Notes under the pieces: model-generated | What the model saw: only the letters and a program-made list of their open reading frames with translations | The model's database searches: none | What the model was told of the DNA's origin: nothing | Shown: piece by piece, positions 22,124 to 32,783 of the stretch | How positions within the stretch are numbered: the stretch's first letter is position 1 | Layout: every line of letters begins with the position of its first letter | Assembly: GCA_016858145.1 (NCBI GenBank) | Contig: JAEHOE010000052.1 | Span: 434,001 to 498,000 of the forward strand | Length of the DNA stretch: 64,000 nucleotides | From: Edaphochlamys debaryana | Lineage: Eukaryota > Chlorophyta > Chlorophyceae > Chlamydomonadales | Reading direction: 5' to 3' | Translations under genes and position numbers: made by a program

Positions 22124-24910
22124 CTGGGCCTCGGAGTCAGCGGCGGACTTGACGACGGCGGGGGCAGGGGCCGAGTCAAGCGCCGCGGCGGCAGCCTCTG
22201 ACGTGGCGGCGGCGCTGCTGGAGGTGGTGGCCTCAGCGGCGGCGGCGGCCTGGGCGTCAGCCACGGTCTGGGCAAGCGCCGCGAGGCCGGCGGTGGCGGC
22301 GGCGGCGGCATGGCTGTCGGCAGCGGTGTTGGCGGCACCGGTAGCGGAGGCACCAGCTGTGGCAGCGGCCTCAGCGGATGCAGCTGGCGTGTCGGCGGCG
22401 GCAGCGGCATTGGCGTCGGCGGAGGCACCGGCGGCGGCGGCGGGGACGTTGTCCATCAGAGCGTTGAGCTGGTCAGCGTGGGCCTCGGCGCTGGCGAGGG
22501 CGTCAGCGGCGGCGGCGGCGCTGGCTTGCGCCTCGGTCTGGACGGCGGTGCTGACGGCGGCGGGGGCCGAGTCCAGGGCCTGGCTGATGGCGGCGGTGGC
22601 GGCGGCGGCGCTGCTGGTGGCAGCGGCCTGGGCGGCGGCGGCGGCCTGGGTGTCGCTGATGGTCTGGGCGAGGGCGTCAGTGCCGGTGGCAGCCTGCGCG
22701 ACGCTGGCGGCCTGGGCGGCGGCGTTGGAGCTGGCCTCAGCGGCGGTGGCGGCGGCCTCGGCGTGGGAGGCGGCGAAGCTCAGGGCCTTGGCTTGGTCGG
22801 CGGAGGCCGAGGCAGCGGCCTGGGCGGCGGCGGAGGCCTGGGCGGCGCCGTTGGGCGCAGCGACGGTGGCCGAGGCAGCGGCGTCAGCAGCGGCGGAGGC
22901 GAAGCCGAGGAGCGCACGGCGGGAGTTGGTCGGGGCCTGCGAGGTGAGGGGCAAGTGGAGTTGGATGTCAAGCTCCAGATCAAACACGGGATCTGGGTCG
23001 GCCCACATGTGAGCTTGTGCGTTGCAGTAGCCTCGGCAAGCCTGTGACCCCTTCTGCCCTCCCTGTCCCCCTAGGCCTCCCCCGCCTGGACCCAGGACCC
23101 AGCCCCCGGCCCGCCCACCTGGTAGCCGGGCCAGTAGAGCGGCTGCGCGTGGGCGTCCTTGAAGGCGCAGCTGGCCTCGAGCTCCCAGCCCCACAGCAGG
23201 CCGTTGGAGTCGGCGACGGAGGAGTTGGCGGTGGGGGCGGCGTCACAGCTGCAGAGCGAGGCGGGTGAGGGAGAAGGGCACAGCGCGGTGAGCAGTGTGT
23301 CGGGGAATGAGGATGTGGGTCGGGCTGAGGGCTGAGGGCTGCGGCGCTAGCGGCTATGGGAGCTGGCATGTAAGCACCCTCTCTAGGCCTACACCCATCC
23401 CCGTCCCCACGTGCCCCCACAATGGGAGGGGCGCTAATGGCAAACTCATCTGGTTCGACCCTCTTTCTTCCCCCAGCAGGCCCACATGGCTGCCCCCGTG
23501 CACCTTCGCTCGTCGTCCTCATGTCAAGCGCCAAAGCCCCGAGACCCCATCTGCCCAGCCCGGTGGAAGCGTGCCCTCACCTGCGCGCAGCGATCCACTC
23601 CGCGGATAGAGCCGTGCTGGGGCGGAAGGCGCAGCTGGCGTTGGCCTCCCAGCCCCAGGCGTGGCCGGTGATGTCGACGGTGATGGAACCCTCGGCGGCG
23701 GCGGTGCAGGCGGGGGCGGCCTCCCAGGTGGGGTTGGGGGCCTGCGGGCATAGGGTCAACGCGACATAGAAATGTTAGGGGGGTACTGGAATAGGCGGCT
23801 GGGCACGGCACGGGCAAGCAAGAGCTGGCCGTTTCATGCCGCTATGGTAAACCACTGAGCTGCGCAGCAGTCCGGGCTTGCCCCCCTTTTTGGGAGCGGG
23901 ACTTTGGTTGGGTGTGCATGGCCGGTGGGTCGCCGGTGGGTCGCGGGCTGCGCAGGGGGCTGCGGGGGGAGGGAGGGCGCGGGGGCGCGAGCGGCACTGC
24001 CGTGCACGTGCACCCCGCCGCCGGACTGCAACACGCGACGAGGCGCATCATGTAGCCGACACGCACAATGCAGCATGCGTGGCACGCGCGGCTAGTCGCA
24101 GGCGCGCTAGCGTGCCTCGGGAGACGTGGCAAAGCACGTCGGCGGTCCGCAAACGGAGCGCCCGTCTCCCTCAGCAGGGCTTCCCGTGGCCCCTGCTTCT
24201 ACGCTGGGGCGCTGCCTGGCGGCGGGGGCGCCCCCGGGCCTCGGCGTCTCTAGAACTTCCTTCTCCGTAGTAGAGAATGTCACCAACAGTGCGCCCTGCG
24301 ACGTGACTGCATAGGCGTAGCCCCTGCTCCGCCCTCCGGGCGGAGTCTGGGGCAAGCCAACATGTGAAGCCTTTGGCCCGTAGAGCTTCTCCACTCCAAC
24401 CTCTGCCCTTCCCTGCCACGGGCTCCCCCCGGGCCCTCCCTGGTCCCACCTGCAGGCTGGTGTTTGAGGTGCGCACGATGGTCTCCCCGTTGACCACCAC
24501 CACGGTCGTGGACGCGTCCTGACCGGGGCCGGCCTCGGTGGAGGCGGAGGCGTGCGAGGGCGAGCCGCTGCCGTCCGAAGCCGCCACGGCGACGGCGGAG
24601 GCGGAGGAGGCCAGGCGGCGGGCAGCGGCCGTGCCTGCGGGAGGCACGCGAATAAAGGAAGCGGGCAGCGAGGGAGAGGTGAGCGGGCTGGTCTTATTAC
24701 CGCTTTCAACAAGTCAGGGGGTGTGCGCAGGTCGAGGAGGCGGCCAGCGACGGGCTGCGATTAGCAGCACGGTTGCGTCGCGAGGACGATCGCAGCACAG
24801 CCGCGGGAAAGCGCGAGACGGGAGGGCTCACCGGCGGGAGCGAAGAGCGCGAGCGCGAGCATCAGCGCCGCGGCCAGCTGCAGGCCGCTGCGTGCCTTAA
24901 AGGGCGCCAT
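20318..24910 (-). CDS. Secreted protein with two LWGW-SCAFKD repeats and a long alanine-rich tail
   Basis: Five exons on the minus strand: 24910-24832, 24634-24450, 23741-23581, 23248-23119, 23041-20318. These give about 1092 residues with all junctions in frame. Residues 1-26 are a clear signal peptide (MAPFKARSGLQ, then a Leu/Ala core ending APAG). A Ser/Thr/Val segment follows, then two Trp/Cys repeats: AWGWEANASCAF near residue 115 and LLWGWELEASCAFKD near 160, each with a W..AP.C or CDAAPT partner. Exon 5 starts ACRGYCNAQ and continues as about 850 residues dominated by Ala with Ser, Thr, Asp and Gln. It contains long internal repeats (LAQTVxDAQA, LDSAPA and EAHADQL recur). There is no transmembrane segment, so it is likely extracellular or a cell-wall protein. 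It is divergent from, and paralogous to, the gene at 25403. I do not recognise a curated family. Confidence 0.78.
20330..22920 (-). repeat. Alanine-rich coding repeat domain
   Basis: The recurring block runs roughly LAQxVxDAQA, then SSAAAxSEA, ALDSAPA, QASAAAAADALASA and AHADQLxxLM. At least three recognisable copies of about 110-130 residues are present (near residues 330, 450 and 1010 of the protein). Shorter AADASA-type repeats lie between them. Confidence 0.75.
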
Positions 24911-25402
24911 GTTGTTCCGTTGGGTGCTGTTGCGACGAAGGGCAGGTGATCGAAGAGCGGCGAGGGGCCGCGAGGGAGACGGCGAGGTCGAGAGGGCGCG
25001 CGTCGCGGCGCGGCGAGGGGACAAGCGGAGCCTAATAGATATAGGTCACGACGAGAGCAGAGACGGTGCTGCTGTTGTGCAAAAGGCGCGGCGGGGCGCA
25101 GATTAAATGGCAGCGGCGTCGACAAGTTGCTCGTCCTTGATCCGCGGGACCGTACTGCACATGGCGGGAATGGGCGCAGCTCGCACGAACCCCCCGACGC
25201 CGGCCCTACTAAGCCCCGCTCGGCTGCACAACAGCCAGATCACCCGCAAACACTTGTCCGCAAGCCACCGCGGCCGCAGCAGGCTGCCCTAGCGCTCGTG
25301 ATCCCGCCTTATTTATTCTCCGCCCAAGCCCCAGTCTCCTTCGCCGCTAGTCCGCTTTCCGCTTTCCCCGCTTATCAAGACTCCTCAGAAGCCGCGGCCG
25401 CG
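24911..25402. promoter_or_regulatory. Shared divergent promoter of the two secreted LWGW-repeat genes
   Basis: The start codons at 24910 (-) and 25403 (+) are only 492 bases apart. A TATA-like TATATCTATTAG on the minus strand (25032-25043) and TTATTTATTC on the plus strand (25309-25318) sit about 120 and 85 bases before the respective starts. No other gene fits between them. Co-regulation is an inference from the arrangement and the paralogy. Confidence 0.5.
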
Positions 25403-28400
25403 ATGCGTCGGCCCTCACGATCGTCACGGCCTCGCGCCGCGGCGGCTGCCTCCTGCCTTGTGCCGCTCGCGGCGCTGCTGCTGCTCGCAAGCCGCGGGGC
25501 CACGGCGCAGGAGCCAGCCGCGGCTGCCGGCGACTCAGCGCTGCCGGTGCGTGTCCGTCCATTCCCGCCGCGCACCCGCTCATACCCCGCGCTGTGCCCT
25601 TCTTTGCCAAGCACTGCTCTCTGCTGATTCTCTGACAAGGTTCCTTCCGTCCCTCCTCCTACCTCAGCTGGCCGTGGTGGCGGTGCCCTTCGCCTCCGCC
25701 TCGCTCAACACCACGCTGCTGCTCAGCTCCGGCGGCCAGCAGCTGGCGGACACATGGGCGGTGAGCAGCGGGGGCCGGGGGCAGGGGTGCAGGGGCTGTA
25801 CGCCCGGAAGCTGCGGGAGCGGCCAGGCCGACCCACATCAGCTAGGCAGTCACTCCGTATACATGGCCGCTTGGAGTGGGGGACGGGGGACTTTGGGATG
25901 GCAATTGCGTCCGGGGTCATGGCGGATCGCCGGGCGGCTTGGTCCCACCACGTGTGGGACGTGCTCCCTTGCCCCGCTGGCAACCCAATTCCCAGCCGAC
26001 CCACTCCCCCACGTAACCCACATCGTCTCCCTGCACGCCCTCGCCTCCCACCCTCCCCCCTCCACCCAGGCCAGCCCGGCCTGCCCCGACGCGCCCACGC
26101 TCTACAACTCCTCCCCCGACCAGCGCGGCCGCCGCTGGGGCCGCATGAACGCCACCGCCACAGCCGAGGGCGACGCCTCCCCTGCCACCGCCACAGCCAC
26201 CTGCGCGTACAAGGTGCGGGCACCCGGGGCTTGGACTGCGGAGCGGAGGTAGGGGGGTATGCTGCTTTTCTGGAGCATGTGGGTTGGCTAGACAGAAGCC
26301 TCCTGGGTCCCGGTATCCATGTGGGTTGGCCATGACTTGGTTTGGGCAAATCGTTCTGGGTCATCGGGCGCTCCTCGGCCCCTCAACTGAGCTCCTTCTT
26401 TACACCTTCCTCCGTCCACTTGTGCCCCCCCCCCAGGATGCCCTGGGCCTGCCCGCCTTCAGCTGGGAGACGGCTCCCCGCTGCCTGGCCGACCCCTCGG
26501 TGTTCGCTGCCACCAGCTCCGACGACCGGGGTGAGCAGTCCTGTGGAATCCGTGTGCCTTGCTGCCTGGGCCCCATGGGCGCGGGATGCGCAGCCTCTGT
26601 GCGATTCTGCGTTGTTGAGGGCGGCAACTGGCACGTCGATCAGCCATGTGGGTTGCGCCGCTGCTGATGTGAAGCCTTGGCGCCCTGATCGTCCCCCTTC
26701 TCTCCCACCCCGACAGGCCGGCTGTGGGGCCAGCAGTTCGGCCTGGCGTGCGCCTTCAAGGCGGCGGACTCGGACCGCCCCCTCTTCGATTTCCTCACCG
26801 CCCCCGCGTGAGCCTTTGCGGGGTCGCGGGGGGCCAGGGCATGGGGACAGGAGGGTCGGGGATGTGGGTCAGGCCCCGCGCATTGTGCTTTAACTGGGGA
26901 CCGTGGAGTCTGGTGATTTGGGCACTATGCACCGAGCCCAACCCACATGGGCTTCCCCACATCCTGACCGCCTTCGGCCTCCTCTCCTTCTGCGCAGCTG
27001 CGCCTCCCTGCCCGAGCCCGTGACCGCCGAGGCCGACCTGTCGGGGCGGCTGTGGGGCTGGCAGGGGGGCCGCGAGTGCGCCTACAAGACAGCTGACAAC
27101 GTGGGCATGCCGGTGAGTGGTGGGCGGGGGTCAGCCTGGGGTAATGGGTCAGCCTGGGGAGATGCACTGAGCGGACACTCGGGACCGGGGTTGTTTGGTG
27201 ACGGGGCTGGCGAGTCAGGGATGACGGAGTCTCAGACTTAGACCAGACGTCGGTCTTGCGGCCCCTCCCCCCAACAGCTCCCCTCTGGCGCGGCTGCCCT
27301 TGAGTCCGTGGAGCCCGCCACCGCTCAGGAGATGGTCGCACGGGTGAGCGGATCTGAGTCCACATTACGATGCTGGTTTCGTTTCTCAGATGGCTTTAGA
27401 CACCGCGCATGTGGGTTTTGGGACGGCTATGCTGGAGGACAAGGGGGCCGGGGAGTGCCCACGTGGGCTGTGCGCTTGCAGCTACTCTACCCATCCCACC
27501 GTCTGCTCTCCGCTCTTGCCCTCCGCAGGGTGCTGTGCCCACCGCCCCTGCCCTCACCTGGCGCGCCTCTCCCGCCTGCGCCGCGGGGCCGGAGGTGTCC
27601 AACAGCGTCATGGACGGCCGCGCGCGGCTGTGGGGTGAGCGGCCGGGAGGGACAAAGGGGCCGTGGGGGGTGGGCCAAGCTGGACCTGGGGCTGAGCATG
27701 GTTTGTGGGCCAAGCCCATGTGAGCTACTCGTAGGGACCTAGCTCTTGTCTGCATGACCGTGCCTCCCGGGCGCCGCTCACCCTGCAAGCTCACCCTGGC
27801 CCTTCTCCCCACTCCAACCCCAACCCCAACCCCGACCCCAACCCCAGGCTGGGAGTCCGACGCTTCGTGCGCATTCAAGGACGCTGCCGGCCTGCCCGTG
27901 TACTCCTGGCGTACCGCGCCGCGCTGCCTGCAGGCAAGTGGGGTTGGGGTCCCGTTAGGCTTCGTGGACTCATACATGGGCCCGGGCACCCGGTCTGGGG
28001 TCTCAGCAAATGGCGTGTATACGGATAGCGCGAACCGCAACGCTGGCCAGTGCCATTGCCAAGCCTCTTCATGCTGACCTGCCCGCAGGAGGCCACGGAC
28101 GGTGCGGGCGGCACCGTGACCTCGGTGGACCGGGACGGCAAGCTGTGGGGCTGGGAGGTGAGCAGCGGGTGGGGGGAGCGGAGCGCTAGACGGTTGCGGG
28201 GCCAATGACTGAGCTGACGCGGGTTCAGGTTGTTTTCTCACAGCACTGCGGCAGCATGCGGTTTGTAGGCATGCCGTCACCCGCCTTCACGTCCTCCAAC
28301 CCTCTCCTCCCCCCAGGCCGGCCAGAGCTGCGCCTTCAAGGACCTGCAGCAGCGGCCCCTGCGCACCTGGGCCACCGCGCCCGCGTGAGTGCACCGGGGA

Positions 28401-31400
28401 GGTGGGGCGTGGCTCGGCGTGACTCGGCCTATGGTGGTTCGGCCTACGGGCTCCGAAGAGATGAGGCCGTGCGACCAGGAGACCTTGTAATTTCGCGCGT
28501 GTGTCCTAGGAAAATGTGCCGTGGCTTGATCCCTCTTGCATGCAACCCCCGGCCCCGCAGCTGCCCCGCGCCGCCCACGCTCGACACCGCCGTGCCCGAC
28601 TCCAAGGGCCGCCTGTGGGGCTGGCTGGTGGACCCCTCCTCCTCCGTCTCCACCCCCATCGCTCCTGCCAACGCCTCCGCTGACGACTCCGCGCTCGCCC
28701 TGTCCCTGTGCGGCGACGCCTGCGCCTACAAGGACGCCCGCGGCAACGCCGTCAGCTTCCTGCCCAGCGGCGAGCCCACGCCCTCCTCCACCTCGGCCAC
28801 CTCCGCGCCTTCCGCTGAGGCTTCTGGCACCGACAGCGTCTCGGCCGTCTCCGTAAGCCATAGCCGCCGCTCCCTCATCGACAGCCGCCCCCACGTCGAT
28901 GGCGTCGCGCCCTCCTCCACCGCGGCTTCGACTTCCTCTGACGCCCCCACCACGGACCGCACCGACCTTCGCGTCCGCGGCCTCACAACCACCGGCAACC
29001 ACCACCACCGCACTAACACCCGCGCCGCCGCCGCTGCCGCCGCCGCCTTCGACGCTGTAGCGGCCGACAGCCGCCGCGCCGAGCAGGCGACTGCTGTACA
29101 GCAGGCCGTCGTGTCCGCCAGCCGCCGTACCAACCGCCGCAGTACGAGCCGGCGGCTGCTGGGAGACAACACCGAGGGCTTCCCCAACTGCACCATGTGG
29201 CCCGCGCCCGCGGGGTCCGTGCAGGACAGCTTCGGCAGGTGAGGGAGAGGAAAGCGGTAGCATCGGCCAGTGGCAGCAGCGAATCCGCCAGGGCATGTTG
29301 AGGTGTACGGTCACACAGCGGGGCCAGCACACCGGGCGAGGCCCCATCCAACGTTACCCCACCCACCGCGCCTCACCTTCCATCATTCCCCCCACCGCAG
29401 GTTCTGGGGCGACGAGGCCGGCGCCTCCTGCCTGTACCGCGACGCCTCGGGGCAGCCCGCGGCGCTGTGGGACGTGTCCCCTTCCTGCGCCGCGGAGCCC
29501 ACCGCCGCCAGCGTGCAGTTCACGGACGCGCAGGGCAGGTGCGTGGGCTGCAGGGCTTGGGCTGGGGCAAGGGTCACAGAGGGTAACTTTGAGGCGGGGT
29601 TAACGCAGCGTCTTGGGGCAGGGCAGGTGCATGGGCTGCAGCCCTGCGGCTGGGGCTTGAGCAGGGCTTCCAGGCAGGATGAGGGTAGTACAGGACTGAA
29701 ACGGCTTTAAGATCGGAGAGTCGGCGGGGAGACGGGGACTTGCAGCGTCTTGAGCGGGTGCTTCCGTGACTTCTCACCTTGCGGAGGGTCTTCACCCTCG
29801 AGGTCTTCACCCTTCTTCTTTTTCTTTTCGCCTGCTCCCTCTTCCCCGCAGGTCCTGGGGCTGGGAGTCTGGCCGCTCCTGCGCCTTCAAGCCCTCCGCC
29901 TCGCCCTCGCCCTCGCCCTCGCCCTCGCCCTCGCCCGCCTCGCCCGCCGACGCCGTGCCCTCCGCTGCGGCCGCCAGTGACAGCGCCTGGGCCCGCGCGG
30001 CCGCCTGCCGCGGCCAGCCCGTGCCTGCGTGAGTCACACCCCGGGGGCCCTCACGAACGCTGAGAGGAGCGCACGTTGACCATGGTCACCTCCTTGTTAA
30101 GGGCCGTCTCCTTTCCTGTCCTCTCGAGCCCTTCCGCTCATCCTCCACCACTTATCACCCCTTGACCCATCCCCACATCCCACGTCCCTCCTGCCACCTC
30201 CCCCCCAGCGCCGTCAAGGCCACGGACGCCGGCAGCGGCCAGTCCTGGGGCTGGGAGGCGGGCGCCAGCTGCGCCTTCAAGGACCCCGCTGGCGCCCCGC
30301 TGCCGCTGGTGGAGTCAGACCCCAACGACCCCTGGCCCTCCGCCCCCGCCTGCACCGCCGCCATCGGGCCCGACAACAGCAAGGCCGACGACAAGGGCAG
30401 GTGCGGCACCAACAGGGTTGTGCCATCCTGCGGGGCGAGGAGTGAGGATCAAGGGAGCTTTGCAAGGCCTCCCGTGTAGGATAATTGCAACCGACACAGC
30501 CTTCCGACGTGACCCGCTCCCCTTGTGCACCGGCCAGGCCGTGGGGCTGGGATGCCTCCACCGGCGCCTCCTGCGCCTTCAAGGACGCAGCCGGCCTGCC
30601 GCTCGTGCCCCCCAGCGCCGCCCCCGCATCCCCCTCCGCCTCTTCCGACACGGGCGCAGCAGCCACCAGCTCAGCCACCAGCTCAGCCAGCGCCCTTGCC
30701 GCTGCAACAGAGGCAGCCCCAGCCGCCGCATCTGCGACCGCTTCGGCCTCGTCCTCCGCGTCCTCCGCTTCTGCAAAGGGGAAGTTCGCGACGGGTGACG
30801 TGGCAACCGCGCCCAGCTGCTCGGGGGAGCCCACCATGCTCACCTCCCAGGTGTGCGGGATACGGATGGGCCGTGGGATACTTGCGCTCGAGTGCAAGGC
30901 ACGTGGCAAGTAGGTTTGCGAGGAGATGACAAGGCACGTCAAGTCCGTTAGGCAAGGCCTCAGCTCGCTCGAACCCTGCCCTTCACTTCCCTCAGCCCGA
31001 CGACGTGGGCTACCTGTGGGGCTGGCAGGACGGCGGCGCCTGCGTGTTCCGAAACACGGACGGCAAGCCCATCTACTACGCCGCTCTGATTACCGGTGAG
31101 TGCACACACTTCGCCCTTGAACCGGGCTCTCGGAGACGACCCTTGCGCTTCGTCTGCATGTGGAGCGAGCCCTTGCGCTGCAGCTCCGCGTGCGCATCTG
31201 CTTGTTAGAGACCGCCGCACAGCCCACCTGCGCATGGCCCGTCACCCTTGCCCTCCCTACACCAGGTGACTGGTCCGCCCAGCCCGGCTACGTGCCCAAG
31301 CCCTCGAGCCAGAACGTGTGGTTCGACGCGCCGCGCTGCAGCAAGCCCCCCACCTGGGTGGCCAAGCCCGACTCCGAGGGACGGTGCGTGGGAATTGCGA

Positions 31401-32195
31401 GGGAGGGCAGGATCTTGCGCCAAGCCACGCGTGTCCTTAGCATCAATTGCCCTCGCATCAGACCTTACGCAGCCCCCCTTCCTCTCCTTGTTGCGCATGG
31501 AGCCATTGCTCCACTTCTTCCCCTTCGCCGCTAAGACTCATCCCCCGGACCGTCCTCCCTTGCACGCAGGCTCTGGGGCTTTCAGAACGGGCAGGGCTGC
31601 GTGTTCCGCGACGCCCGCGGCTACCCGCTCTTCGCCTCGGACCTGCAGGTGCGGCCGGCGGGGAGTGGGGGCAGCGATGGGCAGGCAACCGTGAATGCCT
31701 CTTCGTGCAGGGCAGTCGCACATGCCCAGATGCCGATGTAGGCGCGGACGTTGCATCCCGGCGTTGGGTTCCAGGTCAACCAACCTGTCCGTGATTTACC
31801 CCCCACAGAACGGCAATGTGGCAGAGTACTACAACCAGGGCTCCAAGTGGGACAACGCGCCCGCCTGCACCGACGCCCCCACCTGGAGCACCGCGCGCGC
31901 CGACAACTACGGCCGGTGCGTGGCGCGGGTCGCACCTCGAGGGTACCGTATGGAGTCCTGAGGGGTTCCTTGCTGAAGTTCCCATAGCTTCCCGGGCCGG
32001 GCCTGACCTGAAGCTCACTTGCATGCTGCCCCGTTGCCACATGGGATGGGTGTGCGTAGTGCGTGGCAGCTCACAATTGCAAACTCCTGTTTATCCCGCG
32101 CACACCTCAGGCTGTGGGGCTGGTCGTCCCAGCTGTCCTCTTCCTGCGCCTACAAGGACGGCGCAGGCCAGCCCGTGTACCCGCCCAAGGAGTGA
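25403..32195 (+). CDS. Secreted protein with about 13 LWGW-SCAFKD repeats (21 exons)
   Basis: Exons: 25403-25546, 25668-25760, 26070-26213, 26437-26530, 26717-26807, 26998-27112, 27278-27343, 27529-27634, 27848-27933, 28089-28157, 28317-28384, 28561-29238, 29401-29538, 29852-30028, 30209-30400, 30538-30850, 30996-31095, 31266-31383, 31570-31648, 31809-31915, 32111-32195. The product is about 1020 residues and all 20 junctions are in frame. The signal peptide ends near GATAQ (residue 38). The repeat consensus is G(R/K)LWGW x4-8 SCAFKD x3 G x P, followed by W x2 AP x C and an acidic D x2 G return. It occurs about 13 times, diverging to FWGDEAGASCLYRD or LWGFQNGQGCVFRD. Repeat 6 (exon 12) holds a 150-residue Ser/Thr/Arg/His-rich insert. 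Intron 9 uses a GC donor (CAG|GCAAGT). Each repeat has two Cys, suggesting a disulfide-bonded extracellular module, perhaps carbohydrate-binding; this is inference. Confidence 0.82.
27810..27846 (+). repeat. CCCCAA tandem repeat forming an intron acceptor tract
   Basis: Five to six CCCCAA/CCCCGA units run directly into the AG at 27846-27847, before exon 9 of the LWGW-repeat gene. They serve as its pyrimidine-rich tract. Confidence 0.75.
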
Positions 32196-32783
32196 AGGAC
32201 TGCCGTTGTATGGCACCCACACGTCTCCTAACCGCGGCTCGAGTGCATCAGCATTGTTAGCAGTGCAAGGGTATTGAAGACATCTACGTAGCAAAGCGCT
32301 TTGTTGTGGGTGTGCACGGTCAATAGCAGGGCCCGGCTGAGCCTCGAGTGCGTAGATAGGGGGCAGGATGTGGGCAAGAGCCAGTAGGTGTCATAGGCAT
32401 TAGGCGATCTGCCTAGAGGCTTCCAATCAGGACATGCAATAGAATAAAGGCTTAGCCGGGCCGGAGTACGGCTTGGTGAGGGAGGCAGTGGCGGAGTAGG
32501 GACATGGCAAGCCAGAGACGGGGTTGCCATCGACCCTGTAAACCCATGCCGGTTATGCAGGAATCGGTCCCCTGCAAGCGCTTCCTTTCCGTATGCCGAG
32601 CCTGCACCCAGCCGTGTGCCTGCTAGAATGCAGATCAGTGGTACCGGCAGTATATGCAAGTCCGTACAGTGCTGTACGGCGGCTCGCCATTTTTGGCGCG
32701 CTCACGCTTCTGCACGCGCCACTCCCTGCGCATACTCACAGCTTGCTAGATGTGCCTCGCGCTACTCGCTGAAGCACAACACA
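32196..32783. other. Intergenic region before copy 6
   Basis: The left part is the 3' UTR of the LWGW-repeat gene; TGTAA occurs at about 32537. The right part holds a TATA-like AGTATATGCA (32649-32658), directly followed by an 8-base inverted repeat, CCGTACAG/CTGTACGG, at 32662-32679. Confidence 0.45.
32662..32679. promoter_or_regulatory. Inverted repeat downstream of TATA-like site of copy 6
   Basis: CCGTACAG, two spacer bases, then CTGTACGG: a perfect 8-base dyad about 105 bases before the start codon at 32784, just after AGTATATGCA. It could be a protein-binding site or a 5' UTR hairpin. Confidence 0.3.

Noticed and set aside
20270..23047. Long plus-strand open frames (459, 500 and 245 codons) rich in Gly or Ala
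   Set aside because: Shadows of the alanine-rich exon on the minus strand, which has a signal peptide, consistent splice sites and conserved Trp/Cys modules upstream.
27810..27846. CCCCAA repeat as interstitial telomeric sequence
   Set aside because: Algal telomeres of this group are TTTTAGGG-type; the run is simply the pyrimidine tract of an intron.
32616..32783. N-terminal extension of copy 6 from an upstream Met
   Set aside because: The extra 56 residues have no match in sister genes and overlap the TATA-like site and dyad; the Met at 32784 aligns with the family starts.
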